A stretch of DNA of 56,602 nt from Actinomortierella ambigua (Eukaryota > Mortierellomycota > Mortierellomycetes > Mortierellales > Mortierellaceae), in the NCBI GenBank assembly GCA_016098155.1, contig JAAAJB010000184.1, positions 1-56,602 on the forward strand, read 5' to 3'. Under the pieces are notes generated by a model that searched no databases, was not told the DNA's origin, and worked only from the letters and a program-made list of their open reading frames with translations. This document shows positions 1-13,057 of the stretch, one piece after another. The position numbers and the translations under genes are program-made. The stretch's first letter is position 1; the number at the start of each line of letters is the position of its first letter.

Positions 1-55
<55 letters not shown>

Positions 56-57
56 TT
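1..57. repeat. (TC)n microsatellite
   Basis: An almost pure TC dinucleotide run opens the window and decays into TTTC units after about base 47. It is seen directly. It resembles the pyrimidine-rich tracts found in front of other genes in this window. The true length is unknown because the window cuts it. Confidence 0.95.
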
Positions 58-1740
58 CAATTTTTTCTCTCTCTACCTCTCGTCGCCTACTTCCACCTTC
101 TCGCCAATCCCCTTCTCGCACGATCCCCTTTGTGAAGCGGTTGTAGTGTGGGCTGTCATCTGGAGACCCGCTGTAGATGCTTTCATCCCCTGTCGTCTGT
201 CTGGCATAACCCCTGCCCCTTCCTTCGCTCCCAACAGCCGCATTTTCCCTTTGATCTTCCGCAGCTTGTGCGAATTACCGTCCAAGGTACCATCACATCG
301 CCATCACAAGCCTTAATACGCCCGTCCATCTCACCTTTGGCCCCTCCTCCTATCCCTCAATGATACACTCTACCATATGCTTCGCGCTCCTCCTCAACCT
401 CCACCCTCCTTTACGCACAATGGAACTCTCTCTCTCTCTACACCACCCCTCCCTACCTCTCGGGATGCTTACTTTCCTGCTGGCACCATCAAATTTCCCC
501 TTATGATGGTCCACGAAGGACCGTGGTTCCTCTTTTATTATTCTCCTTTTCTGCCACCAGACTGTTTTAGCTACTGGGTATCTTCATCTCCCATGGAAGT
601 CTTGTTCCGTCAGTTGAACTCCTGTTACTCCTTACTTTGGTTCTTTCTCCTGTTTTCTGGGGATCTGGAGAGAGAGCATCTGGCACCCTCGTGTTCTTAT
701 AGCTTGCCAGCTTAAAGCAACAGTTCGCTCGAGTGGAATGCCCACAGGACCTATGGCCGTTCTAATGTCATACTGGCCACGAAACGGCTTTCTGAAACTT
801 GATGAGGGAGGTGAAAAAAGAGCTCCGCATAAAAGATGTCCAAAGAAGAGATATCGGGCAAGAAGGAAATATACAGAGTTGGTTCGGTAATTCGGGGTTG
901 GCAAGCAATGCGTCCCTTGTTCGCAAAAACAAAAAAAAAGGCAGCACTCTATTTGTGATGTGTCCAAGCACATTAGATGCATAGCATAGAACCTATGGAA
1001 GGCGCTAAGCAAAACGAGATGCAAACGATGTGATGAAGCATCTGCGTGTGTGCGTGTCCGTCTGTCTGTGTCTGTCTTTTTCTTTTTTGGGGTTGACCCT
1101 CGCTTGATCCAGAATTTTGTCCTGTTGGAAGGTACCAGATGCAATTTTACAAGGGGGTGGCAGGTCCCAGTTGATTTTATAAATGCAAGAGCCAGGACAG
1201 AGAAGGAAGAGGTGGAGCAGGCTCAGTTGCTTATTTCTGTTTTCCATATGAGCATTCCCACCCGTGAACAAGTGACCAAAAGTAACTTCAAAGACGCGTG
1301 CGGAGCCGAGCATGTTGCAGAACAGGAACGGTGGTTTCTTGGGCCAAATTGGACCCACCAGTACGACACGCAACTACCGGACGTTGACTGTCTATTATTT
1401 ACCGCTAATCGTCACCTGTTGAAACCACCATCTTTCCGCGTTCTTTCCTGCCTCTTCCCCCTTGATCTGACCATGTCCTCTTCTCCATCCCTTGTTTGGC
1501 ACTGAGACAGACCCTGTAGTACAATGTGGGAATCAGGGTCTCTACACCGTTCCTCCTTTTCATTCTCTTGTGTTGTGCTGTTGTGTCAGTTCATTTCTGA
1601 TCCCTGAGTATCCTGCCATCGTATTGACACATTTTCCTTTTCCATATCTCCTACATGGCCACCGTTTCCCAACCTTGCCACAACGCATGCTCAACCTTTC
1701 TCATTGAATTGACAACATCAACCATTTTCGGTCAAAAAAG
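58..1740. other. Upstream/leader region, no supported gene
   Basis: This stretch is rich in pyrimidine tracts and has short open frames on both strands (for example 1050-1505 plus and 632-1144 minus) whose translations show no domain, no heptads and no plausible splice partners. It most likely holds the promoter and a long 5' leader of the gene starting at 1741; that role is inference. Confidence 0.5.
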
Positions 1741-4700
1741 ATGCCACTCGACGGCGCTTTCAATAGCACTCCCAGCAAGCCGAATCGACATTCGCTCTTC
1801 ACACGAATCAAGAGATTTGGGCGTAGCACCGGTACCAGTGAGCACTCACACCCCATCAGCAGCAACAGAGACATCATCAGTAGCAGCAACAATACCAAGC
1901 GCAACAACCGGCTATCCTGGCACATCGACAGTTCACCCCTCACTGACAAGGAGAAGAAGCTCAAAAAACGAAACAGCGTTCCGTTCTATTCTCTCAGATC
2001 TCCTCCCAGCACGCCATCGTCAGCATCACCTAGTAACCGCTATCGTCAAAATCTACACCACAGCAGCATTAGCTTGGGTAGCTCTAACGGCAGTAGCAGT
2101 AATCTGCTCCATTTCCCTCCTACAACCCCCACTTCAGCCTCATCCTCATCTCCTTCAACGCCTCGATTCCACTCGGCTCAATCATCCAGAACCAATCCTC
2201 CGTCCCCTCTATACCCCAACCACCACCAACGTGGCGGAGGCAGCGGTAACACCAGCAACACCAGTGCACAACACGAGCCAGAGCATCATCCACTTAAAGC
2301 ATACATCCAGTTTGGTAATACTCAGCAATCGCTGTCGTCCAACCAATATCATCATTTACATCCAAACCACCCCAAGAATCAGGCACGTTTAAAAAGGCAT
2401 TATACAGCCCATTATTCGGCTGCCTTGGCCAGGAATCATAAATCCAAGCAGCTTCAGAAGCAGCAACTCTACCCACAACACTACTACATCCACGCCGGTA
2501 CCATGCCGGGTCACAAGTTTGTGACTTTCGGGTCTGACCGCCATGATAGGAAGGGGTCATTCTCCTCTCAACATACCGTTAATGGTAGCTCTAGCGGCGG
2601 CAAAACTAGTGCTACAGGAGGCTCGAATTCCATGGCCTCTATCCATAATAGTAGCGGTAAATCAACAAGTGCAGCCACAACGACGGCCATCACAGCCGCC
2701 ACCCCCGTTACCGCCACAGCCACCACAAGCCCGGCCCTCACCATCACTAGCTCAATGGCAATCAAGCTCCTAAGGGACACAAATGCCTATGAAGACGAGA
2801 ACTTTGCCATTCATATCCGGACGTCAACCTATGAGACCCCATTCAGCAGTCGACGCCCACTTGCTACAGTCGCAGGGGCATCTATCACACCCACCACAAA
2901 CAAGTCCAAGCTAGGCAGAAAGGGGAGTAACTGTATGCTGGAGGTGCCCAACGGTGTTATCAACAGTCCTACTGCAAAGTCGATATCAGGCCTGTCATCC
3001 ATATCATCATCGCCAACATTGTGCATGAGTGGCGGTGGCATAGATGGTGCTGGTAGTCCCGACACCATGTGTGGCACACCGCCCATCTCGATTCCTGGCA
3101 TTACCTGCTTTCCTTCGACAGTGGCAGCTGCAGCAGCTGCAGCAGCGGCAACAAACGGCACGAAGCTCTCTCTGCACAGTGATGCGATCTCGCCTACCAG
3201 CATCATGTCACCGGGTCGGACGATCGTATGCGAAAAGAGCCAGGCATTGACATTGACTGGTCAAGCTCTTCGACTTGGTAAGCTAGCATGCAAATCAAAG
3301 AAATTGCAATTCTGTTGGGTGAAGATATTGATGCAACGAGACGATTGGAATCTAGTGGGGCAGTGGGGTATAAGAAAGAAAAAGAGCAGCTGCTAATACG
3401 ATTCACAAAATGGCTTAAAACACGTGGAAATACGTAGCCCCTATCCACGCACTCCGGGCAGCAGCATTCTTGTACGAACACATCCACTGTGCCCGTTCTC
3501 AGTCAATTAACTTTGCTATCCCCTGGCAAAGCTTAGAGTCGGTAAGTGGAGTTTATTCAAGTCAATTAGGAGCTGCATCTCATCCTCATCCTCATCCTTT
3601 CTTGCCATTCATTAAGCTCATGGTCAACACGGCCTCCTTATCAACCTACCCAAATTACAATAGAGGAGTAGCTCGACAATCACCACACTCAAGGACTATC
3701 AAGATGTGATAATGGGTGATATTGGCAAGGCCCTCGAAATGATGACTGAGATTGTCGAGCAAGAACACCGCCCATTAGGCCACCCGGACAATCGAGAGCG
3801 CGATACCAAGCAGATGTTTGGCCCGCGATCGTTTGTAGCTATTTATCCACCAGAGTCACAGTCAGACTCTCGTGGTGGTCAGGGGTCATCCTCATCTAAG
3901 CAAGGTCATCATCACTCTCAGACATCAGTGTACCAAGAGTTTTGCGGATCAAGCATGGGTTCACTGGTCAACTCACCTTCGTCACCAGCACCGCATGCAT
4001 CCTCCAACCTGGGCAGCACTTCACCTTTTGCTGACCAATCGACCTCAAATTTAGACCTCCACAACAACGGCCCCTATACGGTCGCCAGCCCAGTTGGATC
4101 ATTTGTGGATCCATTTACAGGAGGAGGGAGTGGTGATGGTAGATCAACCGCCACGGTCACATCCAGTGGGGGCAGCGGTAGTGGCATCGGGCACGACTCT
4201 GGAGTTGGAAGCGCCAGTCGCCGGCGGTCAAAGTCTGCGGGAAGGTTCTTGAGCGTGCCCTACGCGACCAACACCCACTCGCGGCTGTACCAACAGCGGC
4301 AGTCTAGAGACAGCGGTGTTAGTGGCAGCGGGTCGAGTTTGACTAAGAGTAACTCCAAGAGCAAACGCCTCTCGTTCTGGAAGGTCGGGAATGTAGGCGG
4401 TCAAGAGGGCAGATATCATCGGGGCAGCTTGTCTAGCAGCGGCGATACCCTTCAGGACCCCGACGAAAAGTCGACCTTTGGCAGCACCATCAGTTTTGGT
4501 GGCAATGGTAGCGGCATTGGTGGCCAACGGTGGCGACGATCCGACTCGGACAATAATATGTTGAATGCGCAGAGCACGACCACCAGCCGCTCCAAACTCT
4601 CCACAGGAGACGCCAAGGATCTATCCCTGGTCTCGGACGCGTCCTCACGACATTTGCCTCCGGCACCAACGCCCCAGCAGTATCCACACAAAGGCGAAGT

Positions 4701-7152
4701 CTTGGCTTCCTTGCAAAAGTTCTTGAATGTCTTGATCAAGCCCGTCAAGTTTGGAAGCAGCAACGAAAGTCTTTCACAAGGAGGTGGAGGAGCAGGCGGC
4801 AACAGACATGCCGGCAGCGGAGCGGTAGGGATCGGAGGCCTTGTGGGCGATGGCAGTAGTCCGACAGGAAGCGTTGGCGTGTTTGGTCGCGGTAGTAGGG
4901 GCCGGGATCTCGAAGCCGCTTGGCGTGACGATATCCAAAAGCGGCGACGTTCCTTGCTCGCATGGTGCGTGCGTCGGTTCATTTCCCTCTTCCGGTATTC
5001 TTTGACGACAGAGGTAAGCCAAGTTTAACATCATTTGTGTTTTTATTGTTAAGGAGCGATGGAGAACGAGCTAATTGATACTCATTGCCTTCACCATCCT
5101 GTTGACACTGTTTTTTTTAGGACTGCTCCATGGCACCCGATTTTGGACACATCTACAATCTGTTTATTGCGATCCCAGATTTAAGGGACGAGTTTGGACA
5201 ACCTTTCACAGCAGTGACAGAGACAGACGGATATTTTGAACAGCGCCTTTCGCTATCAAAGAAGAAGTACAGCACACGAGTACCAACAATTAGAGGCATC
5301 AACAAGAGGTTTGGACTATTGAATGGCGATGGTGAGGATCCCAATGCTACCACACATCAGCATCATCACCTTCACAATGCTACTGGCTCTGCTCCCGGAT
5401 CAGCCACAGGCGGCATGTCGTATCGATTCTCTGCGACTTCACCAGAGGCGACTGGGCTTTGCCCTCGGCCAAGGACAAGGACAAGGACGTGCTCGAACAG
5501 TAAAGAGACCGTTAGTATTGTGGCCGCGACCCCACCAGCAGGAGGAAGAGCCGCGATCACTTTGGTATCCTCGCCGACGGACAGCTCCATAGCCTCGCAC
5601 GCGTCTTTTGCCTCGGAGTCATCATCGATATCGTCGTCAACAAACACGAGCGCCAGCCGATCATCCAGCGATTCGGATGGGTCGAACACCACCGCCTCGG
5701 AGGACCATTACACGGATTCTTCGTCAATCCTGCTTAAACAGCAGCAGCGAGACCATGGCAAGGACGACACCAGTAGCGTCGGCTCGAAAAAGTCGCATCT
5801 AACCCGACCCAGTCTTCGCATCGACACGCGCACGACGCGCTTGCTACAACAACAACAGCGCCAGCACGAGCAACAAAAGCTGCAACAAAAGCAACAACAA
5901 TCACAGCAACCACAAACACAAGCACAGGCACAGGCACCACCACAACAACAATCACAGCAGCCTCTACAACAGCAGCAGGAAGACCAACCAACACAACCTT
6001 CAACAACGACATGCAACAGCAAGCCCCTGCAAAACCACTTTATCCAACATCAACAACAGATGCAGCAACAACAATACCCATATGGCCTGGATCAACGTGC
6101 GTCGATCCATCATCAGCGTCAGGCGTCGACGGCCTCGAAGCTGGATACGTACACGGTCCACAATCATGCAGCGCCCACGGTACACGCAAGGTGGTCCTTC
6201 TACGGTGGAGTGGGCCTTGGAGGAGGTGTGGGCATCCTCGAGGACAACCATGGGTTGAATGGGTTTGACAACATGGAGTATTTTGGACTGCGCGAGCTAT
6301 CAATCTGGGAGCCCTTCTTCGATCGAGTGACACGACTAGAGTCTGACTTGACGAACCTGTTAAGTGAGCGAAGCGTGTACCAGTTCCTACGACGGTTCCA
6401 TATCAACAAGAGCGGTATGGCCCAGCTGTCGGGATCCAAGAAGAGTGAGATGCTTTGTGTCCTGGATCTGATCGAACGCTGCGTTCTGGAGCGCCGAGGT
6501 AAGGAAGGAATGAAGAGAGAAAAGAAAGAGAGAAGGTGTCCATAGGCGAATGAGTGGAACACACCTATGATATTGTCAACAATAGAGTCTAACTAAAAAA
6601 AATCATGCTCCGATAGACAACGACCAATGCCAAACATGGTTCCGCATGTCTTCAAGCGCTGCGGCCGTGAAGCAGCTGGCAGACACGGGTATCCATGACT
6701 TTTTGACAATGTACGAGGGCAGGAACATTGTGGATGAGGTCAACCCAGTCACACTGACGGGCTACTTCAAGCGACTGCTCAAGGAGGCCGGCGGGTTGTT
6801 TTGCCGCGAGGTGATTGAGCTTGTGATTGAGATTGTGTCGCCGACGTCATTGGCTCTCGACGGTGATACCGAGTCTTGGTTCTGCAAGAGCATCGACATT
6901 GTGTCGAAGCGGATCGTGCAACGACTGATGCTGATGGATGTGGATCGGGCGGAGGTGCTCTACCGACTGACAGCGGTGCTGGCCAAGATCTTGCGGCACT
7001 CGAACCGCGATCTTGAGCTGGAGAGCGTGGCATTGACCAAGATGATCCAAGTGACGGAGCTCGAGTCCATTTCGGAACTCGCTACACTCGGCAAGTGGAA
7101 TGGATACTGGTCATGCATCATCTCTGGTGACAACGAGCAGCAGCAAGATTAG
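1741..7152 (+). CDS. Large S/T/Q-rich protein with divergent C-terminal RhoGAP-like domain
   Basis: Five exons fit in phase: 1741-3277, 3438-3541, 3694-5013, 5121-6498 and 6617-7152, giving 1,624 residues. The start is the first ATG of an open frame, in an A-rich context (AAAAAGATGC). Residues 1-500 and most of exons 3-4 are low-complexity S/T/G/N; about 1230-1330 is poly-Q. An ordered stretch around the exon 2-3 junction (LRAAAFLYEHIH, then DYQDVIMGDIGKALEM) looks like a separate helical module of unknown type. The last 230 residues resemble RhoGAP: the TWFRMSSSAAAVKQL stretch matches the family's G-[IL]-[FY]-R-x-S-[GA] start, so Arg1456 would be the arginine finger; NPVTLTGYFKRLLKE matches the LLK-x-xLReLP helix; and the VLYRLTAVLAKIL helix follows. 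The usual Asn of N-K-M-x-x-x-N-L is not recognisable. A Rho/Rac/Cdc42 GAP or pseudo-GAP scaffold in polarity is inferred. The fold call is moderate; the gene itself is secure. Confidence 0.75.
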
Positions 7153-7791
7153 TAGAAGCTGAAATAGAGATCAAATACAGATACATGCAAGCACACGAGA
7201 GGGAGAGCAGGCAAAACGGCATACATAGAGGGCCCGAATATCTATCCTCACTCATTGCTGCGGTCTTGGTAGGCGTGGAGATGTTCTCTTTTATGGAAAA
7301 GGGTACGATGAAGTGGCTGTCGGTGTGATAGGCTCGAGTCGCCAGGGAGTGTCTAACAACGGTCGTATGGGGGAGCCATGGCGGCTCCTCCGATAAGCCA
7401 ACCCACACGTGATTCACAATTTTTTCTTTTACATTCATTGCATTTCATTGCATTTGTTCATTTGCTACACTTTGTCACCCACCCCGCAACCCCTCGCACA
7501 CCCTCACAGACTGAAAGACTGACAGCCTGACTGCTAACTGATAGAGAGAGAACTGTGTGGCCTACAGAGGTTTCTTGACAACTGCACACACTCATACACA
7601 CACACGCACACACACGCACACAAGTACCTTCTGCTGCACGTCCTTTCCGCTTTCTGTTCAGGGCTCGCGTTGTTGTTCTCCCCCTCGCCTCACCTCACCC
7701 TGCCCTGCCCTCCCTCCTCCCTTTCCTCCAACTGACTGACTTGCCTGACTGATTGACTAACTGACAGACCTGAGGGGAAACCAGGACTCCA
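7153..7791. other. Intergenic region with (CA)n repeat
   Basis: This is the 3' flank of the RhoGAP-like gene and the promoter/leader of the downstream ATPase. It contains a CA-rich microsatellite near 7588-7622 and runs of CTGACTGA-like sequence at 7500-7770. No gene is supported. Confidence 0.6.
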
Positions 7792-10700
7792 ATGTCAAAG
7801 GACGATTCCTTTGCGCTGCAACCCATCCATCACCACCACCCATCTCCCTCGTCGTCACCGCCCAGCAACACCCAAGGCAGCAGCCCTGCCAGCACCGCCG
7901 CCTATAATCTTGACGCCTTTCATCGCCAGGCCCTCATCAATTCGTCGTCGATCGTCAGCCAGTCCACTGCCACTCGCAGTCGCACCAACTCTCCTCGCCC
8001 ACGGTCTCCAACTTCCAAGAACGGAGCCGCCGGCAAGCTCCTTTTCTCTACCAGAGAATTTTCCGACGACGAACAAGAAGAGTCTTCTCCGCTGCATCAT
8101 TCCTCATCGTCGTCTTCACCCGGACTGTACCAGGAACCCATCATGACCATCAACATTCACACCCGCGACCACAATAGTTATAGCAACCGGCGTGCCTCCA
8201 AGTATCGCTACTCAGACGAGGAAGAGGAAGACGAGGCCCCTCTGTTGTTGCACTCAAGTTCGTCCTTCACCAGCCATTCCAATGGCACACAACGAGGAGC
8301 ACGCCCTGGCGCCGGCACTGGCAGCAGTAGCAACAGCAGTGGAGGGGGTCTCGCCGGTGCAGCAGCCGCATTGGGAGGTGGCGTTGCTGGCCAGGTAAAA
8401 AGACGCGCTTCCGATTCATATGAAATGAGGCCCATGGTTCGTCCTTTTTCTGCTATGCTTTGTTGTTCCTCCCCTCTCGCCCTACCTCACAGAGTCAAAC
8501 GCTTTAAGGATGGATTGATCGACACCCATTGGAAGCGCAAAGAAAGGAAAAAAAATGAGGCCACAGTAGCCAAGGAAGAGGAGCATCAGAGGGCCCGATT
8601 CGCCAGGGGAAGGAGAGAGTGAGAGAGTGACTGAGAGAGAGAGAGAAAGAGGAAAAAAAAAGTGATTAGGTTCATGGGTGCGCGGACAATGTGCATGCGG
8701 GGAATCCGAGGAAGGACAAGAGAATGAGAGTGGGTGAAAAAAAGAAAGAGAGGGCGTCAACAGTATTATGGACGACAAGGCCCCTGTTTTTATTCTAGAC
8801 ACCTCTGTTGGTTGGTAGGGAGACTACAAGCACGCAGAGAGCAACAACAGCGTGGGCAAGAGAGATTGATTCCTATTCCATCTTGATTGAACCATACGAA
8901 AACACACTTTACACTCGGGAATAGGGATGGGCCAAGATCCTGACTAACACGCTGCGCGCACTTTTTTTTTTTTGGTTTCTCTATCTTCTTTCCTTTTCTC
9001 CTTTCTCTCCTCTCCATCGTCTCCCCGGTATCGGTCCCCATTCAACAACCATCTCGTACCTGACCGGGGGTTTTGGGGCTGTTTTACGATTTGGTGTCAA
9101 ATCTTTGGCCTTACATTTTGCCATGGTGGCACTTTATCGTCCAATCGGTATTATTATCTAATCAACACTCCGCCCACCAAACTGGGAAAAAAATAATCAT
9201 GTACGACTCGGTGGCGGATCTGATGGGCAACCAACAGCGGCTGTCGTCGATGATGGCCTTCAAGCCCAACAAGGACTCACGCGCGGCCAAATCACGGACC
9301 ATCGACTTTTATTCATCACGTAACGTACCTCCAGAAAAGTAGGCAGAGACAAACCTTCCTTGGAAGAGACCCTCTTACTAACACCCGCCCTTGTTGGATT
9401 TTGGACTACAACACTGACTCGCTTTTAGCCAAGGAGAAGAGGAGATACCCCCCAAATGTGACAAGAAACACAAAGTACAATATTGTCACATTCCTACCAA
9501 TTGTTCTCTACGAGCAGGTAAAGCAACCCCTTTAACCAGGGCATGAGCGTCGCAAGGGAAGGAAGGGATGGAGGGAGTAGGGAAGGTGTGATGTCGATGG
9601 TAGGCGCTGCGAGATACTCATGATTCATAATTCTCTCTCGCGTGTGCTTTCAACAATAGTTCAAGTTCTTCTTGAACCTGTACTTCCTGCTTGTGGCACT
9701 CTCCCAGTTTATACCTGCTCTCAAGATTGGTATGTGCCCTTCACCTGCACGCATGGCAACAAGAACCATCTTGAATCTAGCATTGAGACTAACGCTCAGC
9801 TTCCATACCTTTCTCTGTTCAATTTTAAATCTTTTTAGGCTATATTGTGACATACGTGGCACCATTATGTTTTGTCTTGGCAGTGACGATCGGCAAAGAG
9901 GCGTATGACGACATCAAGCGCTACCGGCGTGACCAGGAGGCCAACTCACAACTGTACCAATGCCTTCAACCTGGTGGTGGATTCAAAACAATTCCATCGT
10001 CGTCGATCAAGGTGGGCGACATGATTGTGGTGCACAAGAACCAGAATGTGCCTGCAGACATGATCCTGCTACGGACAACGGAAGAGTCTGGCGCATGCTT
10101 TATCAGGACCGATCAGCTGGACGGTGAGACAGACTGGAAGCTGCGATTGGCCGTACCTTACACACAACAGCTACCCAACGACGAGGCTCTAATGGATCTG
10201 AACGGGGCCTCTGTGTATGCGGATGCGCCCCACAAGGACATTCACAGCTTCATTGGCAATTTTACCAGAGAAGGCGATGGTCCCGGCCTCAGGACAGACC
10301 CGCTGAATGTCGAAAACACGCTCTGGGCGAACACGGTGATTGCGTCCGGTAACGCCATTGGCTTCGTCATCTATACTGGGCGGGATACCCGCGCCGTCAT
10401 GAACACCAGTCACCCAAAGACGAAGATTGGCTTACTCGACTCGGAAGTGAACCGACTATCCAAGGTAGGTCGTCCAAGCAAATATAATACAATCGTGGTA
10501 GGAAGTGGTGGATGGCTCTTTTTTTTTGCGATCACTGAACTTAGTCCCTTTTTATGTTCACTCTGCTACTGCCACTCTTTTTAGATTCTCAGCGCATTCA
10601 CCTTGACACTATCCTTGGCGATGATTGCATTGAACGGTTTCCAAGGCCTTTGGTACATTTATTTGTTCAGGTTCATGATTCTGTTCTCCTCCATTATCCC

Positions 10701-13057
10701 AATCTCGCTGCGTGTCAATTTGGATATGGGAAAGACTGTGTACGGCTACCAGATCATGAATGACAAGGAAATCCCTGGCACCATCGTTCGTACCTCGACC
10801 ATCCCAGAGGAACTTGGACGGATTGAGTACTTGCTGTCGGATAAAACAGGCACCCTGACCAAGAACGACATGGAGCTCAAGAAGCTCCACATGGGCACCA
10901 TGAGCTACTCTGTGGACACCATGGATGAGATTTCTAGGCACCTGGAGACGGCTTATTCCCAGCAATCGACTGGCTTCCACCGTGCGCGAGGCATCACAAC
11001 CGCGCCCTCTGCAGCTGGCGGCGGCAAGGCCCGTCGAGACATCTCATCGCGCGTTCGGGATATCGTTCAGGCATTGGCACTCTGTCATAACGTAAGTGCG
11101 AGGTGCCAGCTTTTGGTTTGGGATTTTTTGTCGTCATCTTCAAGCTGAAGAGTCCCCCATGGTGACTTTTTCCTTAACTGATGGAGGGATTACTGACTTT
11201 TGCTCTATGGCTTGGGGTTCTTGATGAATGCAGGTGACACCGGTGGTGGAAGACAACGGAACGATCACCTATCAGGCCTCATCACCGGACGAGGTGGCGA
11301 TTGTCAAGTGGACGGAGCAAGTTGGGCTGACACTGGTGCATCGCGACATTACCAACATCCATCTGCGGAACAGCAACGGTGAGGTGTTTGAGTATGAGGT
11401 GCTCCAAATTTTTCCTTTCACGAGCGAGACGAAGCGCATGGGCATCATTGTGCGAGACCGGACGGGCGAGATTACATTCTACGAGAAGGGCGCCGATGTG
11501 GTCATGGCCAAGATTGTACAGTACAACGACTGGCTGGAGGAAGAATGTGGCAACATGGCGCGCGAGGGCCTTCGGACACTGGTGGTGGCGCGCAAGAAGC
11601 TGTCGGAGGAGTACTACCAGGAGTTTGTCGAAAGGTACCATGTAGCCAAGACGAGCATCACGGACCGTAATGCAGCCATGCATCAGGTCGTGCAGACGAT
11701 GCTGGAACGGGACCTGGAACTGCTGGGGCTGACGGGCGTTGAGGACAAGCTACAGGACGATGTCAAGACGACACTGGAGCTGCTCCGGAACGCAGGATTG
11801 AAGATCTGGATGCTGACGGGTGACAAGATTGAGACGGCTACTTGTATTGCCATCTCATCGAAGCTCGTTGCTCGAAACCAGGCAATTCACCAAGTTGCCA
11901 AGGGTAAGTTTTTTTTTCTAGTATCATGTTGGTTGTATAGGGGAGTTTTTGTCATTTTATGTTTGTCTTAGACAAAGGTTCTGAAGCTGATCTAACCACA
12001 CGCTGGCAAACTTCACCGTCACCTTTTAGTGACAAACCGGGAAGACGCGGAGAATATGCTCGAGTCGCTGCAAGGCAAGAAGGACTGCTGTCTGGTGATT
12101 GACGGCGAATCGATTCAAACGTGCCTCGACTATCTGGAACATGAGTTTATCGAGGTGACGGTTCGGTTACCGGTGGTTGTCTGCTGTCGCTGTTCCCCAA
12201 CACAAAAGGCTCACATTGCGCGACTGATCAAGCAATACACAAAGAAGAGGATTTGCTGTATCGGCGATGGCGGCAACGATGTGTCGATGATTCAGGAAGC
12301 AGATGTCGGTGTGGGCATTGTGGGCAAGGAGGGCAAGCAAGCCTCGTTGGCGGCGGATTTCTCGGTGAACCAGTTTTCGTACCTGACAAAGTTGTTGCTC
12401 TGGCATGGACGGAATAGCTACAAGCGTTCTGCGAAGCTGTCGCAGTTTGTGATCCACCGTGGACTGATCATTTCGATTATGCAGGCGGTCTTTTCAGCAA
12501 TGTTCTATTTCGCGCCGATTGCTCTGTACCAGGGCATGTTGATTGTTGGCTACACGACCATTTACACGAACGCACCTGTGTTCTCACTCGTCTTGGACCA
12601 GGATGTACCAGAAGAGATTGCGTTGCTGTACCCAGAGCTGTACCGCGACCTCACTAAGGGGCGATCGCTGTCCTACAAGACGTTCTTCAGTTGGCTTCTG
12701 ATCAGTGTTTACCAAGGAGGGGCGATCATGATCTTGTCGATTCTACTGTTTGAGAACCAGTTTGTGAACATTGTTTCGATCTCGTTCACGGCGCTGGTGC
12801 TGAACGAGTTGCTGATGGTGGCGCTGGAGATCAACACATGGCATCGACTGATGATCATCTCGGAGATTGTGACGCTGCTGGTCTACATGGTATCTATGGT
12901 CTTTTTGCCGACGTATTTCGACATGAATTTCATCCTCACCAAGACGTTTTGGTGGAAGGTCGCCGTCATCACCGTCGTGTCGTCCTTCCCGCTCTATGTC
13001 ATCAAGGCCCTGCGGAGGAAGTTTGCCCCACCGTCGTACTCTAAGCTCACCCGGTAG
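7792..13057 (+). CDS. NEO1: P4-type phospholipid-translocating ATPase, NEO1/ATP9 class
   Basis: Flippase moving phospholipid from the lumenal to the cytosolic leaflet of Golgi/endosomal membranes; the NEO1/ATP9 class is known to work without a CDC50 subunit. Proposed exons are 7792-8436, 9238-9319, 9429-9517, 9660-9729, 9839-10464, 10585-11091, 11234-11903 and 12030-13057, which sum to 1,238 residues in frame (yeast Neo1 is about 1,150). Visible motifs: [18 protein letters not shown] before TM1, DGET in the actuator domain (near 10120), the phosphorylation site DKTGT (10840-10854, Asp590), and [13 protein letters not shown] in the P domain, followed by the C-terminal membrane segments. Everything from 9238 on is firm. 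The 5' end is not: exon 1 encodes an S-rich tail ending SYEMRPM, which resembles the yeast Neo1 N-terminus, but its donor (GTTCGT) is weak and the intron would be 801 bp. Alternatives are a donor at 8395 or a start at ATG 9199. Confidence 0.9.
8437..9237 (+). other. Putative long first intron (or 5' leader) of the NEO1-class gene
   Basis: There is no independent gene here. It holds a GA-rich block (8616-8760), then a pyrimidine-rich block. From 8937 to 9235 there is not a single AG dinucleotide, so no acceptor exists before 9236-9237. CTAAC (8944-8948) and CTAAT (9158-9162) branch-site-like strings are present. An in-frame ATG at 9199 could instead be the start codon of a shorter protein. Confidence 0.45.

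Noticed and set aside
1050..1505. 151-codon plus frame in the leader region
   Set aside because: No domain, GT-repeat-derived start, no splice partners; likely leader DNA.
5708..6022. Antisense frames rich in Cys or Val opposite the poly-Q exon
   Set aside because: They are mirror translations of CAA/CAG repeats of the real plus-strand exon.
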